Shown here: piece after piece, positions 32,042 to 40,719 of the stretch
Layout of the letters: each line of letters starts with the position of its first letter
Numbering within the stretch: the first letter of the stretch is position 1
NCBI RefSeq assembly: GCF_004912195.1
Contig: NZ_STGW01000001.1
Location: 303,073 to 367,072 of the forward strand
Reading direction: 5' to 3'
DNA: 64,000 bases
From: Nocardioides caeni
GTDB taxonomy: Bacteria > Actinomycetota > Actinomycetes > Propionibacteriales > Nocardioidaceae
Notes under the pieces: model-generated
Database searches by the model: none
What the model was told of the DNA's origin: nothing
The model's input: only the letters and a program-made list of their open reading frames with translations
Program-made: the position numbers and the translations under genes

Positions 32042-32839
32042 GTGTACGACTTCGAAGGCGACCACGGGTCGGCGGCGGGTGGCGGCCCGGCGCCCTGGCT
32101 CCTCGCGCTCGAGGTGCCCCGCTTCGGCATCGAGTACGGCGCCTCGCGCGCCCTCGACCTGACGGCCTGCCTGCTGCGGGCCGATCGCGACCTCGGCCGG
32201 GGGCGGCCCGTGCTGGTGTTGCCGGGCTTCTCCGCGAACGACCGGTTGACGGGTCGGTTGCGGGGCCACCTGGCCCAGCGCGGCTGGGACGTCCACGGCT
32301 GGGGACTCGGCACCAACCACGGCCTGACCGAGCAGATCGTGACCGGTCTGCCGCGCCGGTTCGTCGAGATCGCCGAGCGGTCGGGACAGCCGGTCAGCGT
32401 GGTCGGTTGGAGCTTCGGCGGGCTGCTGGCTCGCTGGCTCGCCCACCAGCAACCGGACCGGGTCCGCCAGGTCGTCACCCTCGGATCGCCGTGGCGTGCC
32501 GAGGGGGAGCAGACCCGGGCGACGGCCATGTTCGAGCGTTCGCGGACCAAGCACGGCATGGTGGACGACGCCCGCGAGATCGTCGACCTGCTCCGTGGCG
32601 AGGTGCCCGTGCCGTTGACCGCCGTCTGGTCGAAGTCCGACGGCATCGTCCCGTGGCGGGGGTGCACGGTCGACCCGGTCGCGCCCGGCGACGGTCGCGC
32701 TCCGGCGGAGAACGTCGAGGTCGTGAGCAGCCACGTCGGGATGGTCGCCAACCCGCTCGTCCTGCGGATCGTCGTCGACCGGCTGGGCCAGGACACCGCT
32801 GCCTGGCGGCCCTACCGTGCACCGACGAAGGTGGCGTGA
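32042..32839 (+). CDS. lipase-like alpha/beta hydrolase
   Basis: The 265-residue protein has VLVLPGFSANDRLTGRLRGHL (oxyanion strand), nucleophile GWSFGG near residue 122 and a late Ser-His region SSHVGM. It resembles cytosolic lipases/acyl hydrolases found with wax ester synthases. GTG 32042 is preceded by a GGGGGTAG ribosome site. Its stop overlaps the next start (TGATG). First gene of the five-gene lipid operon. Confidence 0.82.
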   Translation: MYDFEGDHGSAAGGGPAPWLLALEVPRFGIEYGASRALDLTACLLRADRDLGRGRPVLVLPGFSANDRLTGRLRGHLAQRGWDVHGWGLGTNHGLTEQIVTGLPRRFVEIAERSGQPVSVVGWSFGGLLARWLAHQQPDRVRQVVTLGSPWRAEGEQTRATAMFERSRTKHGMVDDAREIVDLLRGEVPVPLTAVWSKSDGIVPWRGCTVDPVAPGDGRAPAENVEVVSSHVGMVANPLVLRIVVDRLGQDTAAWRPYRAPTKVA

Positions 32840-33621
32840 TGGGCGCCCTCGACCAGCGGGACCCGGCCGCCCTCGCTCTCGCGCTGCCGGCCCTCAAGCT
32901 GGCGATGCGGACCTACTTCCGCTCCAGCGTCACCGGGATGGAGAAGATGCCCGACGGCGGGGCCCTCATCGTCGGCAACCACTCGGGCGGTCTGACGCCG
33001 ATGGACGTCCCGATCATCGCGGTCGCCTTCGCCGACGAGTTCGGCGCCGAGCGCCCGCTCTTCTGCCTGGCGCACGACATGCTGTTCACCGGCGTGGCCG
33101 GCCCGGTCATGCGGCGCTTCGGCTTCGTCAACGCCACCCGTGAGGCCGCGCACGAGATCCTCTCCGGCGGCGGCGTCACGATCGTCTTTCCCGGTGGCGA
33201 CTACGACACCTTCCGCCCGACCACGCAGGGCACGATCGTGGACTTCAACGGCCGGACCGGCTATCTGCGGACGGCGATCCGGGCCGGCGTACCGATCGTC
33301 CCGGTCGTCTCGATCGGCGGGCAGGAGTCCCAGCTCTTCCTGAGCCGCGGCCAGTGGATCGGACGGCGCTCGCCGCTGCGCAAGCTGATGCGCACCGATC
33401 TCTTCCCGATCGGGGCCGGCTTCCCGTTCCTGCTCGGGCCGGCGCCGCTCAACGTCCCGTTGCCGACCAAGATCACGACCCGGGTCCTCGACCCGATCGA
33501 CATCGAGGCGGAGTTCGGCCCCGATCCGGACCTCACCGAGGTCGACGGGGTCGTCCGCGGCCGGATGCAGGACGCCCTGCGCGACATGGCTCGCGCCCGA
33601 CGCTTCCCCGTGCTGGGATGA
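32839..33621 (+). CDS. lysophospholipid acyltransferase family protein
   Basis: The 260-residue protein has the acyltransferase blocks in the variant form of the MGAT/DGAT-like branch: NHSGGLTPMD near residue 47 (His and Asp seven residues apart, not the plsC HX4D), RRFGFVNATREAAHEIL, and FPGGDYDTFRP in place of FPEG. It would transfer an acyl chain to a glycerolipid or another alcohol. The ATG overlaps the upstream stop, and its own stop overlaps the ligase start. Confidence 0.85.
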   Translation: MGALDQRDPAALALALPALKLAMRTYFRSSVTGMEKMPDGGALIVGNHSGGLTPMDVPIIAVAFADEFGAERPLFCLAHDMLFTGVAGPVMRRFGFVNATREAAHEILSGGGVTIVFPGGDYDTFRPTTQGTIVDFNGRTGYLRTAIRAGVPIVPVVSIGGQESQLFLSRGQWIGRRSPLRKLMRTDLFPIGAGFPFLLGPAPLNVPLPTKITTRVLDPIDIEAEFGPDPDLTEVDGVVRGRMQDALRDMARARRFPVLG

Positions 33622-35264
33622 GTGACGTGCTCGCACGTCGGTTCGCTGGGCTGCGCACCCAGCTGTGGGTCTTCCGGATGCTCGTGAGCAGCCGGATGCT
33701 GGTGCTGATGAGTCCGGCGAAATACGTCCGCCTGGTCCGGATCCTGCGCGAGCAGGGGACCAATGCCACCACCAGCTTCGCGCTCGCCGCCGTGCGCAAC
33801 CCGCGCGGCACCGCGCTGGTGGACGAGCTCGGGTCACTGACCTGGCAGGAGCTGCAGGACCGCTCCGCAGCACTGGCCGTCGGGATCACCGACGTCGCCG
33901 GCGGTCCCGTCGAGACGCTGGCCATCCTGTGCCGCAACCACCGCGGCTTCGTCGACTCGCTGCTGGCCAACTCCCGGCTCGGGGGCAGCGCGCTGCTGCT
34001 CAACACCGGCTTCTCCGGTCCCCAGCTCGCCGACGTGATGGAGCGCGAGGGTGCGCGCGTGATCATCTATGACGAGGAGTTCGCCGGCGTCGTCGCCGAC
34101 GCCCGAGCCCGTGTCGCCGGCCTGGTCGAGATCCTCGGCTGGACCGACGCCGACCCGGGCCCCGGCACCCTCACGGCCGAAGGGCTGATCGCCAAGCACG
34201 CCGGGAAGGTGCCGCCGCGGCCCGTCACCAGCGGTCGGGTGGTCCTGCTGACCTCGGGCACGACCGGTACGCCGAAGGGCGCGCGCCGCAGCGGCGGTGG
34301 CGCCGACGAGCTCGCCTCCATGCTCGAGCGGATCCCGTGGCGGGGCGAGGAGACGACGGTCGTGGCCGCGCCGATGTTCCACGCGTGGGGCTTCGGTCAG
34401 CTGGTCATCTCCGCGACGATGACCTGCACCGTCGTGACCCGCCGCAGGTTCGACCCGGAGGCCACCCTCGCCCTGGTCGACGAGCACCGGGCCGCCGGGC
34501 TCAGCGTCGTGCCGGTGATGCTCGAGCGCATCATGGACCTCCCGGCGGGGACGCTCGATCGCTACTCGCTCGCCAGCCTCCGTTTCGCCTCGGCATCGGG
34601 ATCACGGATGAAGCCGCAGTCGGTGGTCGCCTTCATGGACCGCTTCGGCGACGTCGTCCACAACTCCTACAACGCCACCGAGGCGGGCCAGATCAGCGTG
34701 GCCCAGCCCGCCGACCTGCGGCACGCCGCCGACACGGCCGGCCGCCCGGTCCGCGGTACGGCGATCAGGATCGTCGACGACGCGGGCGTGGACGTCCCGA
34801 CAGGGACGGTCGGCCGGATCATCGTCCGCGGCGCCTCGCCCTTCGACGGCTACACGGCCGGGGCCGAGAAGGACTTCATCGACGGCTTCATGGTCAGCGG
34901 CGACGTCGGTCGGCTCGACGAGGGCGGGCGCCTCTACGTCGTGGGCCGCGACGACGACATGATCGTCTCGGGCGGGGAGAACGTCTATCCGATCGAGGTC
35001 GAGAAGGTGATCGGCGCCCACCCGGCCGTCCGGGAGGTCGTCGTGATCGGCGTGGACGACGAGGCGTTCGGCCAACGGCTCGCGGCCTACGTCGCCCTCA
35101 ATGACGGTGCGACCCTCGCGGGCGACGAGCTCAAGACCCACGTCAAGGCCCAGCTCGCCGGCTACAAGGTGCCGCGCGAGGTGGTCGTGCTCGACGCCCT
35201 GCCGCGCAACGCCTCCGGCAAGATCACGGTGCGGGACCTGCCGGCGGCCGGGGGAGCGGCATGA
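33618..35264 (+). CDS. fatty-acid acyl-CoA ligase (AMP-binding)
   Basis: The 548-residue enzyme has the AMP-binding P-loop LLTSGTTGTPKGARR near residue 212, YNATEAG near 354, and the C-terminal hinge and catalytic Lys region (VVGRDDDMIVSGGENVYP; RNASGKITV). It resembles mycobacterial FadD2/FadD12. It would activate a long-chain fatty acid for the acyltransferases encoded around it. ATGA overlaps on both sides show tight coupling. Confidence 0.9.
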   Translation: MSDVLARRFAGLRTQLWVFRMLVSSRMLVLMSPAKYVRLVRILREQGTNATTSFALAAVRNPRGTALVDELGSLTWQELQDRSAALAVGITDVAGGPVETLAILCRNHRGFVDSLLANSRLGGSALLLNTGFSGPQLADVMEREGARVIIYDEEFAGVVADARARVAGLVEILGWTDADPGPGTLTAEGLIAKHAGKVPPRPVTSGRVVLLTSGTTGTPKGARRSGGGADELASMLERIPWRGEETTVVAAPMFHAWGFGQLVISATMTCTVVTRRRFDPEATLALVDEHRAAGLSVVPVMLERIMDLPAGTLDRYSLASLRFASASGSRMKPQSVVAFMDRFGDVVHNSYNATEAGQISVAQPADLRHAADTAGRPVRGTAIRIVDDAGVDVPTGTVGRIIVRGASPFDGYTAGAEKDFIDGFMVSGDVGRLDEGGRLYVVGRDDDMIVSGGENVYPIEVEKVIGAHPAVREVVVIGVDDEAFGQRLAAYVALNDGATLAGDELKTHVKAQLAGYKVPREVVVLDALPRNASGKITVRDLPAAGGAA

Positions 35265-36709
35265 ACGTGCGGCCGGCCATCGAGCGGATGACCGGCATCG
35301 ACGCGGGCTTCCTCTACATGGAGACCCCGTCGGTCCACATGCACACCCTCAAGATCGCGATCCTCGAGGCCGACGAGGCGCTCACCTACGACACCTTCGT
35401 CGCCGGGATGCTCGCGCGCCTCAAGCGACTGCCGCCGCTGCGCCGCCGGGTCGTCGAGGTGCCCTTCGGCCTCAACCACCCGGTGTGGGTGACCCAGTCG
35501 CGCATCGACGTCGCCCACCACATCCGGCGCCACCGTGTCGGGGGAGACGGCAGCATGGCCCAGCTCGAGCAGCTGATCGGGATGATCGCCAGCACCCCAC
35601 TCAACCGCGACCACCCGCTCTGGGAGCTGCACTACTGCGAGGGCCTGGAGGGTGGACGCGTGGCCGTGGTCGGCAAGATGCACCACGCCCTCGCCGACGG
35701 TGCCGCCGCCAACGCGCTGCTGGGCAATGTCACCGACGTGCGCAGCGCGGCCGTCCCCGAGCCGGTCCAGGAGGAGTTCGCCACCCGCGACCGCCCGCCG
35801 AGCCGGTGGAACCTGATCCGGCACGCCTGGGCCGACGCGGCCGCGCAGATCGGGACCATCCCGGCGCTGCTGCGGCGCACCCTGCTCGGCATCCGGGGCG
35901 TCATCCGCGAGCGCCGCGCCGGGGCGAGCTCTCCCGTCCCGGTGCTGCACGCGCCGCGGGTCTCCTTCAACGGCTCGCTCACCCCGCTCCGGTCCTTCGC
36001 GACCGTCACGCTCCCCCTGGCCGAGCTCAAGCGCATCCGTGCCCAGCACGTCGCCGCCGGCCACGAGGTCACCCTCAACGACATCGTGCTGGGGATCACC
36101 TCCGGTGCCCTGCGCCGCTGGATGGAGGACCACGACGAGCGGCCGTCCTCGTCGTTGCTGGCCGGCGTCCCGGTCAGTGCCGACGAGCGTGACGCCGTGC
36201 CTCGGCTGGGCGGCAACCGGGTGTCCAACCTGTTCACCACGCTGGCGACCGACGTCGACGACCCGACCGAGAGGTTGCGCGTCATCGCGGAGACGACCAG
36301 CCACGCCAAGCGGATCAACGCCCAGCTGGGCTCCACGATCCTCGCCGACTGGTCGCAGTTCACCCCGCCGCGACCGTTCGCCGCCGCCGTGCGGGCCTAC
36401 TCCCGGATCAGTGCCGCGTCGTGGCACCCGGCGGCGTTCTCCGCGATCGTGTCCAACGTGCCGGGCCCCCGGGAGCCCGCCACCGTCGGCGGAGCCCGCC
36501 TCGCCGACCTGTTCAGCGTCGGCCCGCTGGCCGACGGGATCGGGCTGAACGTGACGGTGTGGTCCTACGTCGACCGCATGAACTTCTCGCTGCTCGCCTG
36601 CCCGGACCTCCTCCCGGACGTGCAGCACCTGGCGTCGTACTTCCCGGCGGCGCTGGCCGAGCTCGACCTCGAGCCGCCGGCGCCCGTCGCTGCCGAAGCC
36701 ACCGCCTGA
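35261..36709 (+). CDS. wax ester synthase/diacylglycerol acyltransferase (WS/DGAT)
   Basis: The 482-residue protein begins RMTGIDAGFLYMETPSVHMH and has the catalytic HHALADG (HHxxxDG) near residue 139 and PLNRDHPLWE before it. The C-terminal half has the typical SNVPGPR block. It makes triacylglycerol or wax esters at the membrane from acyl-CoA. Full length for the family. Overlaps the ligase by 4 bp. Confidence 0.93.
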   Translation: MNVRPAIERMTGIDAGFLYMETPSVHMHTLKIAILEADEALTYDTFVAGMLARLKRLPPLRRRVVEVPFGLNHPVWVTQSRIDVAHHIRRHRVGGDGSMAQLEQLIGMIASTPLNRDHPLWELHYCEGLEGGRVAVVGKMHHALADGAAANALLGNVTDVRSAAVPEPVQEEFATRDRPPSRWNLIRHAWADAAAQIGTIPALLRRTLLGIRGVIRERRAGASSPVPVLHAPRVSFNGSLTPLRSFATVTLPLAELKRIRAQHVAAGHEVTLNDIVLGITSGALRRWMEDHDERPSSSLLAGVPVSADERDAVPRLGGNRVSNLFTTLATDVDDPTERLRVIAETTSHAKRINAQLGSTILADWSQFTPPRPFAAAVRAYSRISAASWHPAAFSAIVSNVPGPREPATVGGARLADLFSVGPLADGIGLNVTVWSYVDRMNFSLLACPDLLPDVQHLASYFPAALAELDLEPPAPVAAEATA

Positions 36710-36740
36710 CCATCCCGACGAAGGAGCAGAAGGCCCTCGC

Positions 36741-37730
36741 ATGACCACCAAGGTGATGAAGTCCGCCGGCGCCCACGCCTGGCGTGGCTCGATGCTCGCG
36801 GCCCGGCTCGGTGGGCGAGCTGCCGTGTTCGGCGTGCGCACGGGCATCCGGCGCACCCAGCGCTTCCCGGACCTGCCCGAGCTCCCCGAGGGACGCTTCA
36901 TCGACCTGCCCGGACGCGGCGAATTGTTCGTCGCGGACACCGGCCCCCGCGAGGGCGCGCCGACTCTGCTGCTCTTCCACGGGCTGGCCACGACGGCCTA
37001 CCTCACCTGGTTCAGCACCATCGCCGAGCTGAGCCGGCACCATCGGGTCGTCCTGCTGGACCAGCGCTGGCACGGGCGGGGCATCGTCTCGGAGCACTTC
37101 TCCCTCGAGGACTGCGCGGATGACGCCGCAGCCGTCCTCGACGTGCTCGGCATCGACGACGTGGTCGTGGTCGGCTATTCGATGGGCGGAGCCCTGGCGC
37201 AGGTGTTCTGGCGTCGGCACGCCGACCGGACCGCTGGCCTGGTCCTCGCCTCGACCGCTGCCTGCTGGCGGACGAATGTCGGCGACGCGATGTTCTATCC
37301 CGTTCTCGGCTTCGCCAACGACCGGTTCCGCCACCGCTATCGCGAGCGGGTCGGCGCTGCGCGGGCGGCCCTGAGCGAGATCCCGCTGACCGCGGCCGAG
37401 ATGTCGACCTGGGCGTGGGCGGAGTTCCGCAGCACCAGTGCCTGGGCGCTGCCCGAGGTGCTCGGCGCTCTCGGTCGCTTCGACGCCCGCCCCTGGCTCG
37501 GCGAGATCGACGTCCCCACCGCGGTCGTCGTCACTGCCCGTGACCATGCCATCCCGACCGCGCGACAGCGCGCGATGGCCGCGGCGATCCCGGGCGCCAC
37601 CGTCCACGAGGCCCCCGGCGGGCACGCCTCCGTCGTCTTCGACGTCCACCGCTGGCGGCCGGTCTTCCTAGCGGCCGTCGAGGCCGTCGTGGCCGAGCTT
37701 GCGAGGACACGAGAAACGGCCGAAGGTTGA
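36741..37730 (+). CDS. alpha/beta hydrolase
   Basis: The 329-residue protein has LLFHGLATTAYLTWF, the nucleophile GYSMGG near residue 145, an acid in TARDHAIP and the final histidine GGHAS. It is probably an esterase or lipase that acts on the lipids made by the operon. GAAGGAGCAGAAGG precedes the ATG. It lies 31 bp after the WS/DGAT gene; its stop codon lies inside a dispersed repeat. Confidence 0.85.
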   Translation: MTTKVMKSAGAHAWRGSMLAARLGGRAAVFGVRTGIRRTQRFPDLPELPEGRFIDLPGRGELFVADTGPREGAPTLLLFHGLATTAYLTWFSTIAELSRHHRVVLLDQRWHGRGIVSEHFSLEDCADDAAAVLDVLGIDDVVVVGYSMGGALAQVFWRRHADRTAGLVLASTAACWRTNVGDAMFYPVLGFANDRFRHRYRERVGAARAALSEIPLTAAEMSTWAWAEFRSTSAWALPEVLGALGRFDARPWLGEIDVPTAVVVTARDHAIPTARQRAMAAAIPGATVHEAPGGHASVVFDVHRWRPVFLAAVEAVVAELARTRETAEG

Positions 37731-37783
37731 GGAGCGTCGGCTCGGACCGAGCCTGCGAGGGCCGAGCGACGCGTCTCGAAACC
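37725..37783. repeat. GGT-GAGGAG type dispersed repeat, copy 3
   Basis: The sequence runs from GGTTGAGGAGCGTCGG to CGACGCGTCTCGAAACC and the ends pair imperfectly. It includes the stop codon of the hydrolase gene and probably works as its terminator. Relatives are at 320-356 and 24409-24445. Confidence 0.55.
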
Positions 37784-37817
37784 CGGTGAGATGCTGCCGG
37801 GACTGTGCCCGGGCTCC

Positions 37818-38249
37818 TCAGGATTGGTGCACGTAGCTGTCGAGCTGGTCGCGCTCGAACTGCAGCTGGTCGATCTTGTGCTTGACCATGTCGCCGATGC
37901 TGACGATGCCGACGACCCGGCCCTCGGAGACGGCCGGGATGTGCCGGAAGCGGTGCTGGGTCATCATCTGCATGACCTCGTCGAGCTCGTCCTCCGGGGC
38001 GCACGTGCGCACCGCGCTGGTCATGATCGCCGAGACGACGTTGTTGATGACGGTGCCGTCGTGGTGCAGCGTGCGGACGACGTCGCGCTCGGAGACGATG
38101 CCGTCCAGCGACTCCCCGTCGGAGCTCACCACGACCGCCCCGATGTTGTGCTCCGCGAGCGTCGCGAGCAGCTCGCGGACTCCGGCGTCGGGGCGGATGC
38201 TGACCACGTCCTTGATCGACTTGGAGCCGAGCACGTCACTGATGCGCAT
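37818..38249 (-). CDS. CBS-domain pair protein
   Basis: The 143-residue protein is a single CBS pair: VVSIRPDAGVRELLATLAEHNIGAVVV with SERDVVRTL, then IMTSAVRTCAPEDELDEVMQMMT with VSIGDMVKHK. CBS pairs bind adenine nucleotides or SAM and often sense energy state. It lies 10 bp after hisN on the same strand, so the pair is cotranscribed. Confidence 0.87.
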   Translation of the reverse strand: MRISDVLGSKSIKDVVSIRPDAGVRELLATLAEHNIGAVVVSSDGESLDGIVSERDVVRTLHHDGTVINNVVSAIMTSAVRTCAPEDELDEVMQMMTQHRFRHIPAVSEGRVVGIVSIGDMVKHKIDQLQFERDQLDSYVHQS

Positions 38250-38259
38250 GTGACGCAGG

Positions 38260-39171
38260 TTACTCGTCGGAGCCCTCGCCGTCATCGGTCTGTTCCTCAG
38301 CCGCCCGGAGTCGGCGGCTGCGCAGGTCGGAGACGCTGCCCGGCCCGCTGCGCGGCCAGTCCGGATCGGAGTCGTCGGCGAGGACGCTGCCGAGGAACGC
38401 CAGCGCCGCGTCGTGCAGGTGGCCGTTGCTGGCCAGCGCGTTGCCGCCCCACGGTCCGTCGCGGCCCTCGAGCGAGGTGAACCGTCCGCCGGCCTCACGG
38501 ACGATGACGTCGAGCGCGGCCATGTCATAGACCTCGAGCTCGGGCTCGGCGGCCAGGTCGACGGCGCCCTCGGCAAGCAGCATGTAGGACCAGAAGTCGC
38601 CGTAGGCGCGGGTGCGCCACACCCGCCGCATCAGCGCCAGCAGGTCCTCGCCGAGGCCCCGGTCCTCCCAGCCGCTGATCGAGGAGTAGGAGAACGACGC
38701 GTCCTCGAGGCGTCGTACGTCGGACACGTGGCACTGCGTCGCCTTCATCAGCGACCTGCCGGTCCACGCCCCCTGGCCCGTGGCGGCCCACCAGCGCCGC
38801 TGCAGCGCGGGCGCGGAGACGACACCCAGGACGACCTCGCCCTCGACGACGAGGGAGATCAGCGTGGCCCACACCGGCACACCGCGCACGAAGTTCTTGG
38901 TGCCGTCGATCGGGTCGATGATCCAGCGGCGCTGCGAGTGCCCGGACGTGCCCTGCTCCTCGCCGGTGATGGCGTCGCGACTGCGCGCCTTGGCGAGGGT
39001 ACGGCGGATCGACTCCTCGACGCCGCGGTCGGCGTCGGTCACGGGCGTGAGGTCCGGCTTGCTCATCACGTGCAGGTCGAGTGCGCGGAAACGGGCCTGG
39101 GTCAGCGAGTCCGCGTCGTCGGCGAGCAGGTGCGCCAGCCGCAGGTCGTCGGTGTAATCGGGGGCGGCCAC
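38260..39171 (-). CDS. hisN: histidinol-phosphatase (inositol monophosphatase family)
   Basis: The 303-residue protein has the metal-binding IMPase motifs: TGEEQGT near 70, IIDPIDGTKNFVRGVPVWATLIS near 85-108 and a late VYDMAALDVIVREAGG. Actinobacteria use HisN of this family for the penultimate step of histidine synthesis, dephosphorylating L-histidinol phosphate. The acidic tail after about residue 265 is extra. TAGGGT (minus strand, 39179-39184) gives a leaderless GTG start. Confidence 0.87.
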   Translation of the reverse strand: MAAPDYTDDLRLAHLLADDADSLTQARFRALDLHVMSKPDLTPVTDADRGVEESIRRTLAKARSRDAITGEEQGTSGHSQRRWIIDPIDGTKNFVRGVPVWATLISLVVEGEVVLGVVSAPALQRRWWAATGQGAWTGRSLMKATQCHVSDVRRLEDASFSYSSISGWEDRGLGEDLLALMRRVWRTRAYGDFWSYMLLAEGAVDLAAEPELEVYDMAALDVIVREAGGRFTSLEGRDGPWGGNALASNGHLHDAALAFLGSVLADDSDPDWPRSGPGSVSDLRSRRLRAAEEQTDDGEGSDE

Positions 39172-39231
39172 AGGGGCACCCTACTGTCGGTGGTGCTGGC
39201 AGCGCTGGGCGCGGTGGTGCACTCTTCAACC

Positions 39232-39675
39232 ATGGAGTTCTTCGGACTGCCCCTGCATCCGCTCGCCGTCCACGCAGCCGTGGTCCTGACGCCGATCGCG
39301 GCGCTCCTCGCCCTGGCCTACCTGGTGCCTGGCTGGCGTGACCGGCTGCGCTGGCCGCTGCTGGTCGCGGCGCTGGTCGCGGTGGCCTCCGTGGTTGTCG
39401 CCTACCTGTCGGGCTCCGACTTCCGCGACTCCGAACGCTTCGCCACCGCCACCGGCGAGTTCGCCGAGCGGCTCGAGACCCACGAGGACCTCGGCACCTA
39501 CCTGTTGTGGTGGACGATCGCGTTCGGCGTGATGGCGGTGCTCAACACGGTCCTCCACTCCGACCGGACCTGGGTGCGGTGGCTGCTCGGCGTGCTGATG
39601 GCGATCGACGCGCTGGCCGTGCTCCTGATCGTGGCCGTGACGGGCCACTCCGGCGCCGAGGCCGTCTGGGGCTGA
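39232..39675 (+). CDS. DUF2231 membrane protein
   Basis: The 147-residue protein has four transmembrane helices and the motif LPLHPLAVHAAVVLTPIAA with two histidines, as in DUF2231, a family suspected to bind heme or to be a redox protein. Upstream TACTGT at 39182-39187 could give a leaderless start at GTG 39193, adding 13 residues; ATG 39232 starts exactly at the conserved part. It is divergent from hisN and convergent with rsgA. Confidence 0.8.
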   Translation: MEFFGLPLHPLAVHAAVVLTPIAALLALAYLVPGWRDRLRWPLLVAALVAVASVVVAYLSGSDFRDSERFATATGEFAERLETHEDLGTYLLWWTIAFGVMAVLNTVLHSDRTWVRWLLGVLMAIDALAVLLIVAVTGHSGAEAVWG

Positions 39676-39684
39676 GCCAAGCTG

Positions 39685-39700
39685 AGCCTGGATCCAGGCT
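39685..39700. terminator. AGCCTGGATCCAGGCT palindrome
   Basis: A perfect 16 bp palindrome, further bracketed by CTGAGCC and GGCTCAG, lies between the convergent DUF2231 and rsgA genes. The rsgA stop at 39705-39707 lies in the right flank. Bidirectional terminator. Close relatives occur after other genes (3197, 26319, 26467, 52405, 57466). Confidence 0.6.
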
Positions 39701-39704
39701 GGGC

Positions 39705-40706
39705 TCAGTAGTCCGAGATCGACCGGGCGGCGAGCAGCCGCCGGAAGGACGACACGCGCTCCGGATCGGCCTCGCCGTCGGCGACCGCGACGTCGAGCCC
39801 GCACTCCGGCTCGTCCTCGGCATGCGTGCAGCCGCGCGGGCAGTCCTCGGTCATCTCGTCGAGGTCGGGGAACGCCTCGATCAGGTGCTCCGGCTGCACG
39901 TGCGCGAGACCGAAGGAGCGGATGCCGGGGGTGTCGATGATCCAGCCGTCACCGCCCTCGAGCGGCAGCATGAGCGCGGAGGTCGAGGTGTGCCGCCCCT
40001 GACCGGTCACGGCGTTCACGTGCCCGGTCTCCCGTCGCGCGTCGGGCACCAACGCGTTGACGAGGGTGGACTTGCCCACGCCGCTGTGCCCGATCAGCAC
40101 GCTGGTCTCGCCGCGCAGCCGCTCGTGGAGGGCGTCCAGGCCGACGATGGTGCGATCGGCATCGCGGCGGGTGACCTCCCACGGCACGCCCAGCGACCGG
40201 TAGGTCGACAGCAGGGTCTCCGGGTCCTCGAGGTCGGCCTTGCTGAGACAGAGCAGCGGCGCCATCCCGCCGTCGTACGCCGCCACGAGGGCGCGGTCGA
40301 TCCAGCGTGGCCGCGGCTCGGGGTCGGCGAGCGCGGTGACGACGACGAGCTGGGTCACGTTGGCGACGATCACCCGCTCGACCGGGTCGTCGTCGTCCGC
40401 CGTACGACGCAGCGTGCTGGTGCGCTCCTGGACCTCGACGATCCGGGCGAGCGAGCCATCGGCGCCGGTGACGTCGCCGACGACGCGCACGCGATCGCCC
40501 ACGACCACGCCCTTGCGGCCGAGGGGCCGGGCCTTCATCGCCATCACGGTGCGGCCGTCGATCAGCAGCGTGAACCGGCCACGGTCCACGGTGACGACGA
40601 GACCGTCGACCGCGTCGTCATAGGTCGGTCGATCCTTGGTGCGGGGCCGGGTGCGGCGGCGGGGACGCTCGTAGTGCTCGACGTCGTGCTCGCTGTAGCG
40701 CCCCAT
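39705..40706 (-). CDS. rsgA: ribosome small subunit-dependent GTPase A
   Basis: The 333-residue assembly GTPase has an OB-fold (GLVVTVDRGRFTLLIDG), the circularly permuted G domain (LSKADLED before P-loop IGHSGVGKSTLVNAL near 205, then DTPGIRSF near 258) and a C-terminal zinc knuckle with CPRGCTHAEDEPEC. It checks 30S subunit maturation. It lies 13 bp after aroA on the same strand, an arrangement shared with mycobacteria and streptomycetes. Confidence 0.95.
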   Translation of the reverse strand: MGRYSEHDVEHYERPRRRTRPRTKDRPTYDDAVDGLVVTVDRGRFTLLIDGRTVMAMKARPLGRKGVVVGDRVRVVGDVTGADGSLARIVEVQERTSTLRRTADDDDPVERVIVANVTQLVVVTALADPEPRPRWIDRALVAAYDGGMAPLLCLSKADLEDPETLLSTYRSLGVPWEVTRRDADRTIVGLDALHERLRGETSVLIGHSGVGKSTLVNALVPDARRETGHVNAVTGQGRHTSTSALMLPLEGGDGWIIDTPGIRSFGLAHVQPEHLIEAFPDLDEMTEDCPRGCTHAEDEPECGLDVAVADGEADPERVSSFRRLLAARSISDY

Positions 40707-40719
40707 CCCGGTCCGACCC

